A stretch of 64,000 bases of DNA from the NCBI GenBank assembly GCA_947454305.1, contig CANGJE010000001.1:33497-97496 (forward strand), written 5' to 3'. The notes beneath the pieces are model-generated. The model was not told where the DNA came from, did not search any database, and saw only the letters and a list, made by a program, of their open reading frames with translations. This document shows, in pieces, positions 28,601-37,169 of the stretch. The stretch is from Oxalobacteraceae bacterium (GTDB lineage Bacteria > Pseudomonadota > Gammaproteobacteria > Burkholderiales > Burkholderiaceae_D). Position 1 is the first letter of the stretch, and each line of letters starts with the position of its first letter. Both the position numbers and the translations under genes were made by a program.

Positions 28601-29542
28601 TCAACCCGCCATCGCAGGCAATAACAGACGGTAGATCTGCAACATCGCTGGACCTGCCAAAATCAACATCAAGGTTGGAAAGATTAGAAAAATTAGTGGG
28701 AATAATAATTTTAATGAAATTTTCTCAGCCGCTTCTTCGGCTCTTTGCCTACGTTTGACACGAAGATTTTCAGAATGAATCCTGAGAGATTCGCTCATGG
28801 CCGTACCAAATCTATCGGACTGAATCAACATCGCTACAAATAATTCGATTTCATCAACCCCGGTACGAATCGCAAAATTTCGTAATGCTTGTTCTTTCGA
28901 AAATCCAGCTCGTAATTCCATTATTACCCATTGCAATTCCTGAGCGAGGATTTTACTTTTTAAGTGAATCTCGTCGCCCACTTTTTTTAAAGAAGCATCC
29001 AAACCTAAACCGGCTTCAATACAAATAGTCATTAAATCTAGCGCATCCGGGAAATTCTCAACGATGATACGTTGACGTTGACGCACTTTATAGTAAAGAA
29101 CGCCATTGGGGAGAAGATAGCCAATACCCGAAAAAATAATCATCTGCGCTAATGCCATCTGCACATTTTCAGAAAATAAATGCTCGCCGCTGGAGAAAAA
29201 TAAAATCATCGGAAAAACTATCGCCAGCAAAGTTTTTGATCCAAAAAAAAGTGTAGGTGCAGCACGACCACGCCAACCAGCATGAGTTAAACGATGTCGG
29301 ATAGGTGAATTGACCCAATTCTCGGAAGGGAACGATAGCTTCGCTAATGGGCGACTGATTCTGACGACATGCTCCATCCACTGATTTTCATTGTCGTATG
29401 CTGACAATTTCGCTGGTCCTTGCACATCCGCCACCCGACGACGTATGCGATCAGTAAATAGCCACCAGACGATCCCGCCCACAATCGCTGCTACGGCAAT
29501 AAAGACACTCACTAAAAAAAAGAGAATTTGCGTATCCATCAT
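28601..29542 (-). CDS. tadC: TadC inner-membrane platform protein of Flp pilus
   Basis: TadC (313 residues) forms, with TadB, the inner-membrane platform of the Flp/Tad pilus motor. It has a membrane helix near the N terminus, two near 100-150 and one at the C terminus, plus a type II secretion F domain (about 170-290) with CIEAGLGLDASLKKV and FVAMLIQSDRFG. The ATG overlaps the tadB stop (TGATG); ATG 29542 or the adjacent ATG 29539 may be used. It is the last gene of the locus. Confidence 0.9.
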   Translation of the reverse strand: MMDTQILFFLVSVFIAVAAIVGGIVWWLFTDRIRRRVADVQGPAKLSAYDNENQWMEHVVRISRPLAKLSFPSENWVNSPIRHRLTHAGWRGRAAPTLFFGSKTLLAIVFPMILFFSSGEHLFSENVQMALAQMIIFSGIGYLLPNGVLYYKVRQRQRIIVENFPDALDLMTICIEAGLGLDASLKKVGDEIHLKSKILAQELQWVIMELRAGFSKEQALRNFAIRTGVDEIELFVAMLIQSDRFGTAMSESLRIHSENLRVKRRQRAEEAAEKISLKLLFPLIFLIFPTLMLILAGPAMLQIYRLLLPAMAG

Positions 29543-30522
29543 CACACCCGAATTCGAACAATGAAACGCATTACCCAGATACCCAATACCAGCATAGCGC
29601 CCACCACCCAAAGTAAGGTTACTCCGGCTGGGTCATCAATAAACTGCTGCAAATAATCGGGATTAGTTAAGCAAAAAACACCAGCGACTATCGGCGACAG
29701 TAGACAAAGAATCCAGGCAGACATTCGCCCTTCAGCCGACAGTACGCGCACATCCCCTTGTAATTTCAAGCGTTGCCGCACAAGCTGACTGACCTTAGTC
29801 ATCAATTCAGCTAAGTTACCGCCAGTTTCACGCTGTATCAATATGGCCACCACCAGATAATGAAGATCGGGGAGAGGGACGCGCATGCAAAGACGTTGCA
29901 GTGCTTCAGACAAAGGTAAGCCAAAACTGATTTCATCGGAGACTATCCTGAATTCACTAGAAATCGGTTGTGGCATTTCTTCTACCAACATTTGTAGACT
30001 GACTGAAAACGCATGACCAGCCCGCAAGCTACGACTAATAAAATCAGCCATTTCAGGTAGCTGTTCCTCCAGCAATAGCAAACGACGCGCTCGTTTATGA
30101 ATGACATATACCCAGGGTGAGAGTGACGCAATGATCGATAGCGCCATCACCATTCCAATCGACATCGGGAGTAGCTCTAAAGATAAAAAACTAACCAACG
30201 CTATGATCATTCCCATCGCTAAAAATTGACTGACCGACCAAGATAGTCCAGCTTGCATCAGATACGCATGTAAACGATAAACACCGGGCAATCGCTGCAA
30301 CAATGAATCTACCTTGTCTGATTCAGCTAAGCGACGACTCTTGAGTAAGTCAGAGGTTTCACGACCTGGAACAGCATTGTCAGAAGTGACCTGCCGTAAG
30401 CGCTTATTTAAACGCTTAGCCTTCGTGCTTAGCTTCGTAAACCACCACCCCCAAAGCGCTTCACTGGCTAGCGCTATGGCAATAAACAACAGCAAGATGC
30501 ATCCGTAATAAAGAAGGTCCAT
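29542..30522 (-). CDS. tadB: TadB inner-membrane platform protein of Flp pilus
   Basis: TadB (326 residues) has membrane segments at about 5-22, 95-135, 263-285 and 298-318. Its T2SS-F domain (about 160-290) contains SLRAGHAFSVSLQ and VAILIQRETGGNLAELM. It works with TadC and the TadA ATPase. GGAAGGAGTTTT precedes ATG. It lies 41 bases downstream of tadA. Confidence 0.9.
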   Translation of the reverse strand: MDLLYYGCILLLFIAIALASEALWGWWFTKLSTKAKRLNKRLRQVTSDNAVPGRETSDLLKSRRLAESDKVDSLLQRLPGVYRLHAYLMQAGLSWSVSQFLAMGMIIALVSFLSLELLPMSIGMVMALSIIASLSPWVYVIHKRARRLLLLEEQLPEMADFISRSLRAGHAFSVSLQMLVEEMPQPISSEFRIVSDEISFGLPLSEALQRLCMRVPLPDLHYLVVAILIQRETGGNLAELMTKVSQLVRQRLKLQGDVRVLSAEGRMSAWILCLLSPIVAGVFCLTNPDYLQQFIDDPAGVTLLWVVGAMLVLGIWVMRFIVRIRV

Positions 30523-30563
30523 GAGAAAACTCCTTCCACACTGTGGTGATTAAAAACGCTTTT

Positions 30564-31910
30564 TTACTCGCCGACATACGTTGGGGCGTAGACTGACTCT
30601 GGCACTGCCACACCAAACTCTTTAAGTCGTTGATCGAATTGTGGAAAGACGCCTGTGGCTAAAAATTGTCCAGTAACCTGTCCTTCGGCATTAACCCCTG
30701 ACCGCTTAAAAACAAAAATCTCTTGCATAGAAATGATTTCTCCTTCCATGCCAGTGACTTCCTGAAGACTGATTAATTTTCGACTTCCATCCGACAAACG
30801 CATAATTTGTATAACTACGGTAATGGCTGAAGCGATTTGCTGCCGCACGGCACGTGCACTCAGATTGGAATTCGCCATACCCACCATATTTTCTAAACGA
30901 GATAAAGCGTCGCGCGGCGAATTCGCATGAATAGTGGCTAAGGAACCTTCATGGCCAGTATTCATTGCTTGCAGCATGTCGAGTGCTTCACTACCACGCA
31001 CCTCACCTAAAATTATGCGATCAGGTCGCATACGCAGAGAATTTTTTACTAGCGAACGCTGTGAAATTTCTCCTTTACCTTCAATATTAGAAGGCCGAGT
31101 TTCTAATCGAACGACATGCGGCTGTTGCAATTGCAATTCGGCGGCATCTTCAATGGTCACGATGCGTTCGTCAGCAGGAATGAAACCGGAAATTACATTC
31201 AGCAAAGTGGTTTTGCCACTACCCGTTCCACCCGAGATCAAGATATTGACTTTGGCTTTAGCCAATGCTCCCAACAACGTTGCTATGGGTTGAGTTAAAC
31301 TTTTAAATCCAAGCAGATCGGCCATCGACAAAGGCTTGACCGAGAAACGTCGTATCGACAGAATCGGCCCGTCAATCGCTAATGGTGGAATGATGGCGTT
31401 GACGCGCGAACCATCTGGCAAGCGCGCATCAACCATAGGACTCGATTCATCAATCCGTCGACCAATGCGAGAGACGATTTTCTCAATCACCTTGAGTAGA
31501 TGAGCATTATCGTTAAACGTAATCGGTGTTAATTCAAGGCGGCCACGGCGTTCTACATAAATTTGGTTAAAAGTATTGACCAAGATATCGGAGACTGATG
31601 GATCGCTCAATAAAGGCTGAATTGGTCCAAAACCCAACATTTCATATTGCATATCAACAGCTAGCTGACGTCGCTCAAGCTGATTCACCATCAGTTTTTC
31701 TTCATCGGATATTACATCGACGAGATGAGTAATTTCACGCTTAAATTGGTCCGTTGTTAATGTTTGCAGCCTTTCGAGATCGATCTTTTCTAACAAAAGG
31801 TGATGGAGTTGTTGTTTTAATTGTTGATAAGCAGGAGAGTAAAAATCCATCTCGGCCGAAGATATGGATTCCGTAGGACCTTCCACCATCAAGCGCTCTC
31901 TTAAGCTCAT
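30564..31910 (-). CDS. tadA: TadA/CpaF secretion ATPase of Flp pilus
   Basis: TadA (448 residues) is the hexameric type II/IV secretion ATPase that drives Flp pilus assembly. An N-terminal helical region (about 20-110) precedes the nucleotide domain with Walker A GGTGSGKT (227-234), the Asp box [10 protein letters not shown], the [13 protein letters not shown]alker B segment, and the His box ATIHANSP (His328). It is the motor for the TadB/TadC platform encoded next. Confidence 0.95.
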   Translation of the reverse strand: MSLRERLMVEGPTESISSAEMDFYSPAYQQLKQQLHHLLLEKIDLERLQTLTTDQFKREITHLVDVISDEEKLMVNQLERRQLAVDMQYEMLGFGPIQPLLSDPSVSDILVNTFNQIYVERRGRLELTPITFNDNAHLLKVIEKIVSRIGRRIDESSPMVDARLPDGSRVNAIIPPLAIDGPILSIRRFSVKPLSMADLLGFKSLTQPIATLLGALAKAKVNILISGGTGSGKTTLLNVISGFIPADERIVTIEDAAELQLQQPHVVRLETRPSNIEGKGEISQRSLVKNSLRMRPDRIILGEVRGSEALDMLQAMNTGHEGSLATIHANSPRDALSRLENMVGMANSNLSARAVRQQIASAITVVIQIMRLSDGSRKLISLQEVTGMEGEIISMQEIFVFKRSGVNAEGQVTGQFLATGVFPQFDQRLKEFGVAVPESVYAPTYVGE

Positions 31911-31936
31911 AGTTAATTATTTTTAAAATTTACAAT

Positions 31937-33124
31937 TTACTTAGAAAATTCATTCGTTGCGAAATTCCGAACAAAAATTCGGCGAATTAAGCTAGTCGTA
32001 GCGGGGGCACCCACATCGACCAAGGTGTTTACCCACTCCACCAGGCATTTTGAGATGACACTACTACGAGCCATCTGTAAAACAGGTAAGCCTTGGTTAA
32101 TTGATTCATTCACGATTTCATGGCTATTTGGAATTCGATGAACAACCGGCTGTCCAAGAACACGCTCAAACTCAGCAGCATCCAGTGAGGATGAACTGTC
32201 ATAACGATTCAGAACGACGTGTAGTTTTTCACGGCGATAGCCCAGCGCTGAAAAAATATCGAATAAGCGCCGGCCATTTCTTAAGTACGGTAGCGATTGC
32301 TGAAATACGGGATATACCCTGTCGGAAGCATCCAAGGCGCGTACGTTGACAGGATTGATCTGTCGACCTAAATCCATAACCGTAAAGTCGTAATGCTTGC
32401 GCGCTAATTGAAGAAGAATTCCGAATTGATCAGGTCGTATTTCTGCTGAGCTTTCTATTTGATCCGACGCAGCCAAAATACTGAGATTAGGCGTGACATG
32501 CAACGCACTAGTATCTAGCAAATTTCCATCGAGACGTTCTACAGAACTACACACTTCAGATAATGCGACGGTCGCCTTGAGATCAGACACATACAGCGCT
32601 GCATCGCCAAATTGTTGATTAAGATCGATCAGCAGCACGCGCTTACGACCCAACGTCGATAACGCATACGCAAGATTTGCAGCAATAAAAGTAGTGCCAC
32701 TACCGCCTTTACATGAAACAAAAGAAATAATTTTTCCCTCGTCCTTTTCTGCCACATCAAATTTTTCGGTAATACGACGCAAAGCTCCTTCAAGATCAGC
32801 ATGTTCCGCTGGCATGGGAACGACTTCACGCACACCTAGGCGCATTGCCGCAATCAAGGTTTCAGGAGAGCGATCAGACGACAACAACATCAGTATGGCC
32901 TTGGGGTATTTTTGGGCCAAACTCTCGAGCATGCCTATCGCTTTACCCACATAGCTATTTGCATCAAGCACAATCAGATCAGGCGAGTTCAGTGCATTCA
33001 ATCCGCCTTCTGCCTGCATACTGGGAACAGAAGGAATGATCGCCACGGAAGGCTTGTTTGCTTCACAGACTCGTTGCATCGAGGCCATGAGGGCTTTATC
33101 AGTCGAGAGGATAAAAGCTTTCAT
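31937..33124 (-). CDS. tadZ: TadZ/CpaE pilus-localisation ATPase
   Basis: TadZ (395 residues) has an N-terminal receiver-like domain (about 1-120) and a C-terminal ParA/MinD-type domain, and it positions the Tad machinery at the cell pole. The P loop reads SCKGGSGTT: the signature Lys139 is kept but the usual second Lys is replaced by Thr, as in other atypical TadZ proteins. ATG 33124 is supported by AAGGTGG; an in-frame GTG four codons upstream overlaps that site and is less likely. Confidence 0.9.
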   Translation of the reverse strand: MKAFILSTDKALMASMQRVCEANKPSVAIIPSVPSMQAEGGLNALNSPDLIVLDANSYVGKAIGMLESLAQKYPKAILMLLSSDRSPETLIAAMRLGVREVVPMPAEHADLEGALRRITEKFDVAEKDEGKIISFVSCKGGSGTTFIAANLAYALSTLGRKRVLLIDLNQQFGDAALYVSDLKATVALSEVCSSVERLDGNLLDTSALHVTPNLSILAASDQIESSAEIRPDQFGILLQLARKHYDFTVMDLGRQINPVNVRALDASDRVYPVFQQSLPYLRNGRRLFDIFSALGYRREKLHVVLNRYDSSSSLDAAEFERVLGQPVVHRIPNSHEIVNESINQGLPVLQMARSSVISKCLVEWVNTLVDVGAPATTSLIRRIFVRNFATNEFSK

Positions 33125-33225
33125 TTGATGACCCACCTTCTCTTATCTGTATCTAGTGATGACTGATTCATCTTTGACCCACCACATTAATGAATAGTCG
33201 ATGTCAATTTTTATAAAGGTCGCTA

Positions 33226-33498
33226 TTAACGACCTACACCGATCGTGAAACTATTCGCATTATTCTGTGGCTCTTTGAAACTACTTCTGTAGCGCCCAAT
33301 GGCTTCTCGTGAAGCCGGTCCATCCATAGACTCAGACACCGGAGTGGCACCCGCTTCGGGATTGAGCGTCTGTAATGCTGCTATTTTTCTTACAGAATCT
33401 CCAAATCGACTATCCCATTCAGGCGTCAATGGCACGCACGCACTTGTGCATGAAATGAGTCCTATTAAAAAAATTAGCTTTAATAAATTTATTTTCAT
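33226..33498 (-). CDS. Small Tad-locus lipoprotein (RcpB/CpaD position)
   Basis: The 90-residue protein begins with a lipoprotein signal: hydrophobic residues 5-15 followed by LISC (Cys17); Cys21 is a second, less typical candidate. The mature part contains WDSRFGDSVRKIAALQTLNP and ends in a short SFTIGVG segment. It occupies the slot of CpaD/RcpB between secretin and tadZ, but is far shorter than CpaD. It probably acts as a secretin-associated outer-membrane lipoprotein; that is inference. AAGGAG seven bases before ATG 33498 fixes the start. Confidence 0.75.
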   Translation of the reverse strand: MKINLLKLIFLIGLISCTSACVPLTPEWDSRFGDSVRKIAALQTLNPEAGATPVSESMDGPASREAIGRYRSSFKEPQNNANSFTIGVGR

Positions 33499-33545
33499 GG
33501 CCACTCTCCTTAGGTTGATTCGTTTTCAGTGTTGAAATAATTTGC

Positions 33546-35048
33546 TTACTTATTATCCGAATCAGCATTATTTTTTTGCGTTGCTTTTCCTTCGAGTTGA
33601 CCACCCAGAAATAACTCACTTCTACTGGGGTCAATGTGGTTATCTGTCGGTAAAACTACTTTCTGAGGAAGAGGCTTGATTAAGCGTGGCGTAACGACGA
33701 ACACCAGCTCAGTTCTATCTTGCTGAAAATCGGTACTTCGAAATAGAGCACCAATGAGTGGCAATTCACCCAAAATTGGAAAGGCTTTGACATTGGTAGT
33801 GCGGTTATTTTTAATCAGGCCGCCGATGGCGAAACTTTCTCCATCCCCTAACTGAACTGTAGTGGATGAACGTCGGGTTGTAATCAGAGGCAAAATCGTA
33901 TTCGCCGTATTAGCGAGATTACTAATACCCACGCCTTCCCGGGATAACTCAGAGACTTCAGGAGAAACCTTGAGATTGATGCGCCCACCGGAAAGTACTG
34001 TGGGTGTGAACTTTAAACCTACGCCAAATTCTTTTTCTTCCAGGATGATGCGATTTGATACAGCATCTTGTGACACAGGTATCAGAATTTTTCCTCCTGC
34101 TAGAAAGCTTCCCTCTTGCCCGCTGATCGCCATCACATTCGGCTCAGCCAAAATTTTTACTAAGCCATCTTTTTTTTCTGCCTCAAGAGTTAACCTCGCA
34201 CCTGTTGATCGTGTAGCACTGGCATTGCCGCTTAACGTACCTGTCAAAAATCGTGAAAGTATGCTGTAGGTCCAAGCTCCTCCACCAATACTTCCCTGAA
34301 CACCGGTACCTAATTTATCGATGAGAGTCTTAGAAACTTCTGCAATCTTCACTTCCAACATTACTTGCTGGGCGCTACCTACACTCAGTAAATTAATCAC
34401 CCTCGCTCCTGCTTGCGCAGCATTTGCCGTTTGCTGCTGCAAACCTACTGGAGTTAACGGAAGATTCATTCCTTCTTGTTGAGATGCGCCTGTCGTTGCT
34501 GGCCGACGTACATATGCCGTGGCCAGATCAACCGCTTGGGCAACTGCCAAGGCATCACTCACCACACCCGACAACACGAGACTATCGGCAGCTGCTGTAA
34601 TACGAATATTTTTTTCATCGGGAAATAACTCTCGAAATGTCTGCATCAAGGCTTCAGGGTCCATGGTGACTTCGACATCGATGACGCTACATGAGCCATT
34701 TTTTTCTTGCAGGATCATGTTGGTGGTACCAATCGACATACCCAACAAATAAAGCGATTCAGGTGATACCAACATAGCTTGTGCAATATTAGGATTACCC
34801 AAGGTGCGATTACTCACAGGTCCTGGCAAACGCACCATGGTTGACTTGCCTAAGGGCAGTACTACTTTCGTTGGTGTCGCCGCCACTCCACTGCAATTCA
34901 TTCCCGACATTCGGCTCACGTCTGAGTTTTTCGATAGAGCTGATCTGGGCACGGCATCATCAGCCACTGCCGGAACCATGGCTAGAGCCAAACCCAGACT
35001 CACCACTTGCAGCAACAGTAAATTAACCACTCGATTTGAAGGCTTCAT
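33546..35048 (-). CDS. rcpA: RcpA/CpaC outer-membrane secretin of Flp pilus
   Basis: The 500-residue secretin forms the outer-membrane channel for the Flp pilus. It has a signal peptide (about 1-29), a BON/N-terminal domain (65-190) and the secretin domain (about 230-450), which includes ILAEPNVMAISGQEGSFLAGG and the C-terminal FVVTPRLIKPL. The mature N terminus carries a Cys in MNCSG. AGAAGGAAAAAAATT precedes ATG. It is followed by the small lipoprotein. Confidence 0.93.
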   Translation of the reverse strand: MKPSNRVVNLLLLQVVSLGLALAMVPAVADDAVPRSALSKNSDVSRMSGMNCSGVAATPTKVVLPLGKSTMVRLPGPVSNRTLGNPNIAQAMLVSPESLYLLGMSIGTTNMILQEKNGSCSVIDVEVTMDPEALMQTFRELFPDEKNIRITAAADSLVLSGVVSDALAVAQAVDLATAYVRRPATTGASQQEGMNLPLTPVGLQQQTANAAQAGARVINLLSVGSAQQVMLEVKIAEVSKTLIDKLGTGVQGSIGGGAWTYSILSRFLTGTLSGNASATRSTGARLTLEAEKKDGLVKILAEPNVMAISGQEGSFLAGGKILIPVSQDAVSNRIILEEKEFGVGLKFTPTVLSGGRINLKVSPEVSELSREGVGISNLANTANTILPLITTRRSSTTVQLGDGESFAIGGLIKNNRTTNVKAFPILGELPLIGALFRSTDFQQDRTELVFVVTPRLIKPLPQKVVLPTDNHIDPSRSELFLGGQLEGKATQKNNADSDNK

Positions 35049-35079
35049 AATTTTTTTCCTTCTTCTTAAATTAATCTTC

Positions 35080-35988
35080 TCAGTAACATTCGCTGGAGCT
35101 ACGTAATCCAGTCAAAACACCCACACACTCTGCTGGAGGCTCTGGAACTGTTGTCGAAGCTGTAGGAACGGAAGAACTACGAGCTATTTGAATAGGGTTG
35201 GTCTGATTTGACTTTTTGCGAACGGCAGTCGCATTTGCCTTTGGATTACTAACTACGACTGAATCACTCTTTAACCCTCCGTTTTGAATGGAAAGTAAAT
35301 CATTTTTTGTAATGCCTGCGGTACGAATAGGATTCGGATCAACCTGATTTCTCAGTACGAGGGACAAACTTCCGACACTTCGAGCCAAGTCGATTTTTTC
35401 TGCTTCTTCCGGAGTGACTTCTAATGTCACGGCATTCACAACGCGTGGCCGCGTTTCATCTCGACTGACTTCTTGCGCGACTGCGAGTACTAATATTTTT
35501 TCAAGGACTATTTTTGATATATTTTGATCATGATTTACCCGCTCACCGTCTTTTTGAGTATTGACGATGATGTCAACGTAATTACCTGGTAGCGCAAAGC
35601 CAGCGACACCGATCACATCATTCACCCTGACGGTAATTGCACGCTTACCTTCGGCTATCACCGCTGACAAGCCACCTTGCGTTCCTTGCGGCGCTAGCTT
35701 GGCTTCTAATACGGGTTCACCACGCTGTAAGCCGGCTTTGAGTACACGACCATCTAATTTTTCAGTCGATACATGCGCACCAGGTGGCAAGCTATTTTTT
35801 GGCCAATCAACCAGCTTCAACATTTCAGGCGCGAGTCTCTGGCCCAAACTAATTTCAGTACGAGCGACCACCACCTGCGTGATATCGCTATGCGATTGAC
35901 GATCTAACCAACGTCCGGCGAGTAGTACTGCCAGTAGTCCTGAGAGAATCGCCACACTCAAGATGACCCATGTTCGCGTGTTTTTCAT
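35080..35988 (-). CDS. rcpC: RcpC/CpaB pilus assembly protein
   Basis: The 302-residue periplasmic protein is anchored by an N-terminal helix (about 8-25). It has an SAF domain (40-110) containing VARTEISLGQRLAPEML, and the CpaB core (115-230) with AVIAEGKRAITVRVNDV and GFALPGNYVDIIVN. The last 70 residues are low-complexity Ser/Thr/Pro-rich and end in SSECY. It partners the secretin RcpA. GGAGCCATT precedes ATG. Confidence 0.92.
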   Translation of the reverse strand: MKNTRTWVILSVAILSGLLAVLLAGRWLDRQSHSDITQVVVARTEISLGQRLAPEMLKLVDWPKNSLPPGAHVSTEKLDGRVLKAGLQRGEPVLEAKLAPQGTQGGLSAVIAEGKRAITVRVNDVIGVAGFALPGNYVDIIVNTQKDGERVNHDQNISKIVLEKILVLAVAQEVSRDETRPRVVNAVTLEVTPEEAEKIDLARSVGSLSLVLRNQVDPNPIRTAGITKNDLLSIQNGGLKSDSVVVSNPKANATAVRKKSNQTNPIQIARSSSVPTASTTVPEPPAECVGVLTGLRSSSECY

Positions 35989-36006
35989 AATGGCTCCGGC
36001 TCAATT

Positions 36007-36552
36007 TCAATGAGTGCTGGCGATGCCCAGCGCAGCGAACGTCCCCACGGCAATCACCACGCCATAAGGAATCAATAAACTTTTATTTTGAGGAATAAAT
36101 TTTTTCGACCGATTTGATCGACGAAGTGTTCGATGACGTAAACAGATGCCAAATGAGTCGTTATGATTTTCAACCGACATCTCGCGATTAAATAAAATTA
36201 CCACCCACAGGCCACCGATGAGTGCACTCACTAAGGCAATATCTAAGGTCAATTGCGGACCAGCGTAGAGTCCGATAACCGTCATTAATTTTACGTCGCC
36301 CGCAGCCATCCCTTTGAGTATGTACAGCGGCAAGAAAATAAGTAATCCAACTGCCGCACCCAACAGTGATAAATACAATCCCTGCGCTCCAGGAGCGAAG
36401 GCCGATAGCATCAATGCCGCCGCCGCGCTCGGTGCTAGCAAGCGATTGGGTATGCGCCATGTATGAAAATCTGTCCAAGCTGCTGCCATAACGGTTAGCA
36501 AAAGAGCGGCTAGTAGACTATTCGCAGGAAGATCATTGGCTAGAAGATGCAT
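36007..36552 (-). CDS. tadV: TadV/CpaA prepilin peptidase
   Basis: The 181-residue A24-family aspartic peptidase cleaves the Flp prepilin leader at the inner membrane. Catalytic aspartates are Asp28 in WTDFHTWRIPN and Asp86 in GMAAGDVKLM. Membrane helices are at about 12-27, 40-55, 60-78, 90-135 and 160-178. A basic loop (about 140-160) is longer than usual. GGAGTAACT precedes ATG 36552. A 9-bp stem-loop separates it from flp. Confidence 0.92.
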   Translation of the reverse strand: MHLLANDLPANSLLAALLLTVMAAAWTDFHTWRIPNRLLAPSAAAALMLSAFAPGAQGLYLSLLGAAVGLLIFLPLYILKGMAAGDVKLMTVIGLYAGPQLTLDIALVSALIGGLWVVILFNREMSVENHNDSFGICLRHRTLRRSNRSKKFIPQNKSLLIPYGVVIAVGTFAALGIASTH

Positions 36553-36580
36553 AGTTACTCCATGAAGCGGGTAGTCAAGG

Positions 36581-36619
36581 CCTCTGACAACTGGCATGCT
36601 TCTACCTAGCTGTCAGAGG
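36581..36619 (-). promoter_or_regulatory. Stem-loop between flp and tadV
   Basis: CCTCTGACA and TGTCAGAGG form a perfect 9-bp stem with a 21-base loop in the gap between the pilin and prepilin-peptidase genes. On the flp transcript no T run follows, so it is more likely an RNA-stability or processing hairpin (abundant pilin, scarce machinery) than a full terminator. On the + strand it is followed by TTTTT. Confidence 0.6.
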
Positions 36620-36633
36620 TTTTTCGATACAGC

Positions 36634-36807
36634 TTAGGGAATTGCACTAACGATGGATTGAAATGCCGCTTTGATTTTTGTACCCAAAGTACTCACCAGC
36701 GTCACAATCACGGCTGCGATCAGTGCGACGAACAGGCCATATTCCACGGCCGTAGCACCTTGTTCATCGGAGATAAATTCGCGAAGTTTTTTGTCTAGAA
36801 ATTTCAT
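36634..36807 (-). CDS. flp: Flp type IVb pilin
   Basis: The 57-residue Flp prepilin is the structural subunit of the Tad pilus. The leader ends in DEQG (Gly17); TadV should cleave before ATAVEYGLFVALIA, where Glu and Tyr at mature positions 5 and 6 form the Flp signature. A single hydrophobic helix follows. GGAG seven bases before ATG 36807 sets the start. It is the first gene of the locus, after a possible structured leader. Confidence 0.95.
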   Translation of the reverse strand: MKFLDKKLREFISDEQGATAVEYGLFVALIAAVIVTLVSTLGTKIKAAFQSIVSAIP

Positions 36808-36865
36808 GGCTTGGCTCCAAATAATGAAAGTAATAAAAGTGAAGTCGTTTTCCTCACTCAATGTC

Positions 36866-36949
36866 GTTGGGCTTCATACTCTGTCCCAGTGAGGTCAGGC
36901 TCCCGGTCTGGCCGGCGTATCGTGAAGACCACACCTTGCTCAGCCCAAC
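36866..36949 (-). promoter_or_regulatory. Candidate structured RNA leader upstream of flp
   Basis: In the 362-base gap between flp and the copper ATPase, an 84-base GC-rich island is closed by a perfect 8-bp stem, GTTGGGCT with AGCCCAAC. Inside it are further self-complementary pieces, including CCGG-CCAGA-CCGG and ATAC/GTAT. It ends 58 bases before the flp ATG and is flanked by A+T-rich DNA, suggesting a conserved RNA element in the flp leader. The family is not recognised. Confidence 0.5.
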
Positions 36950-37169
36950 AAATATTGCTTATTTGTCAACTTCAGTTTAGGTACAGTGTGGCTAGGATGA
37001 AATAGTACAAATGCACTAATAAATGTGCACTTTTGGCAACTAAATGAAATTTTTACTTATGATTAACGTAAGTAAATACTAACTAATTGATAAATCTTGT
37101 TGTGAGTTTTCAACCATGACAGCGGCATAGCGTGGTGCAGCCAGCCACCATTAGAGAAAGAGTCAACCC

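Noticed and set aside
36866..36949. c-di-GMP-I (GEMM) riboswitch upstream of flp
   Set aside because: GGGAC and AAGCCC pieces occur, but the GGGCAAACC segment and the tetraloop-receptor layout of GEMM are absent.
36671..37005. Small + strand frames over flp and its leader
   Set aside because: They overlap the flp gene antisense and the structured leader, with no ribosome sites.
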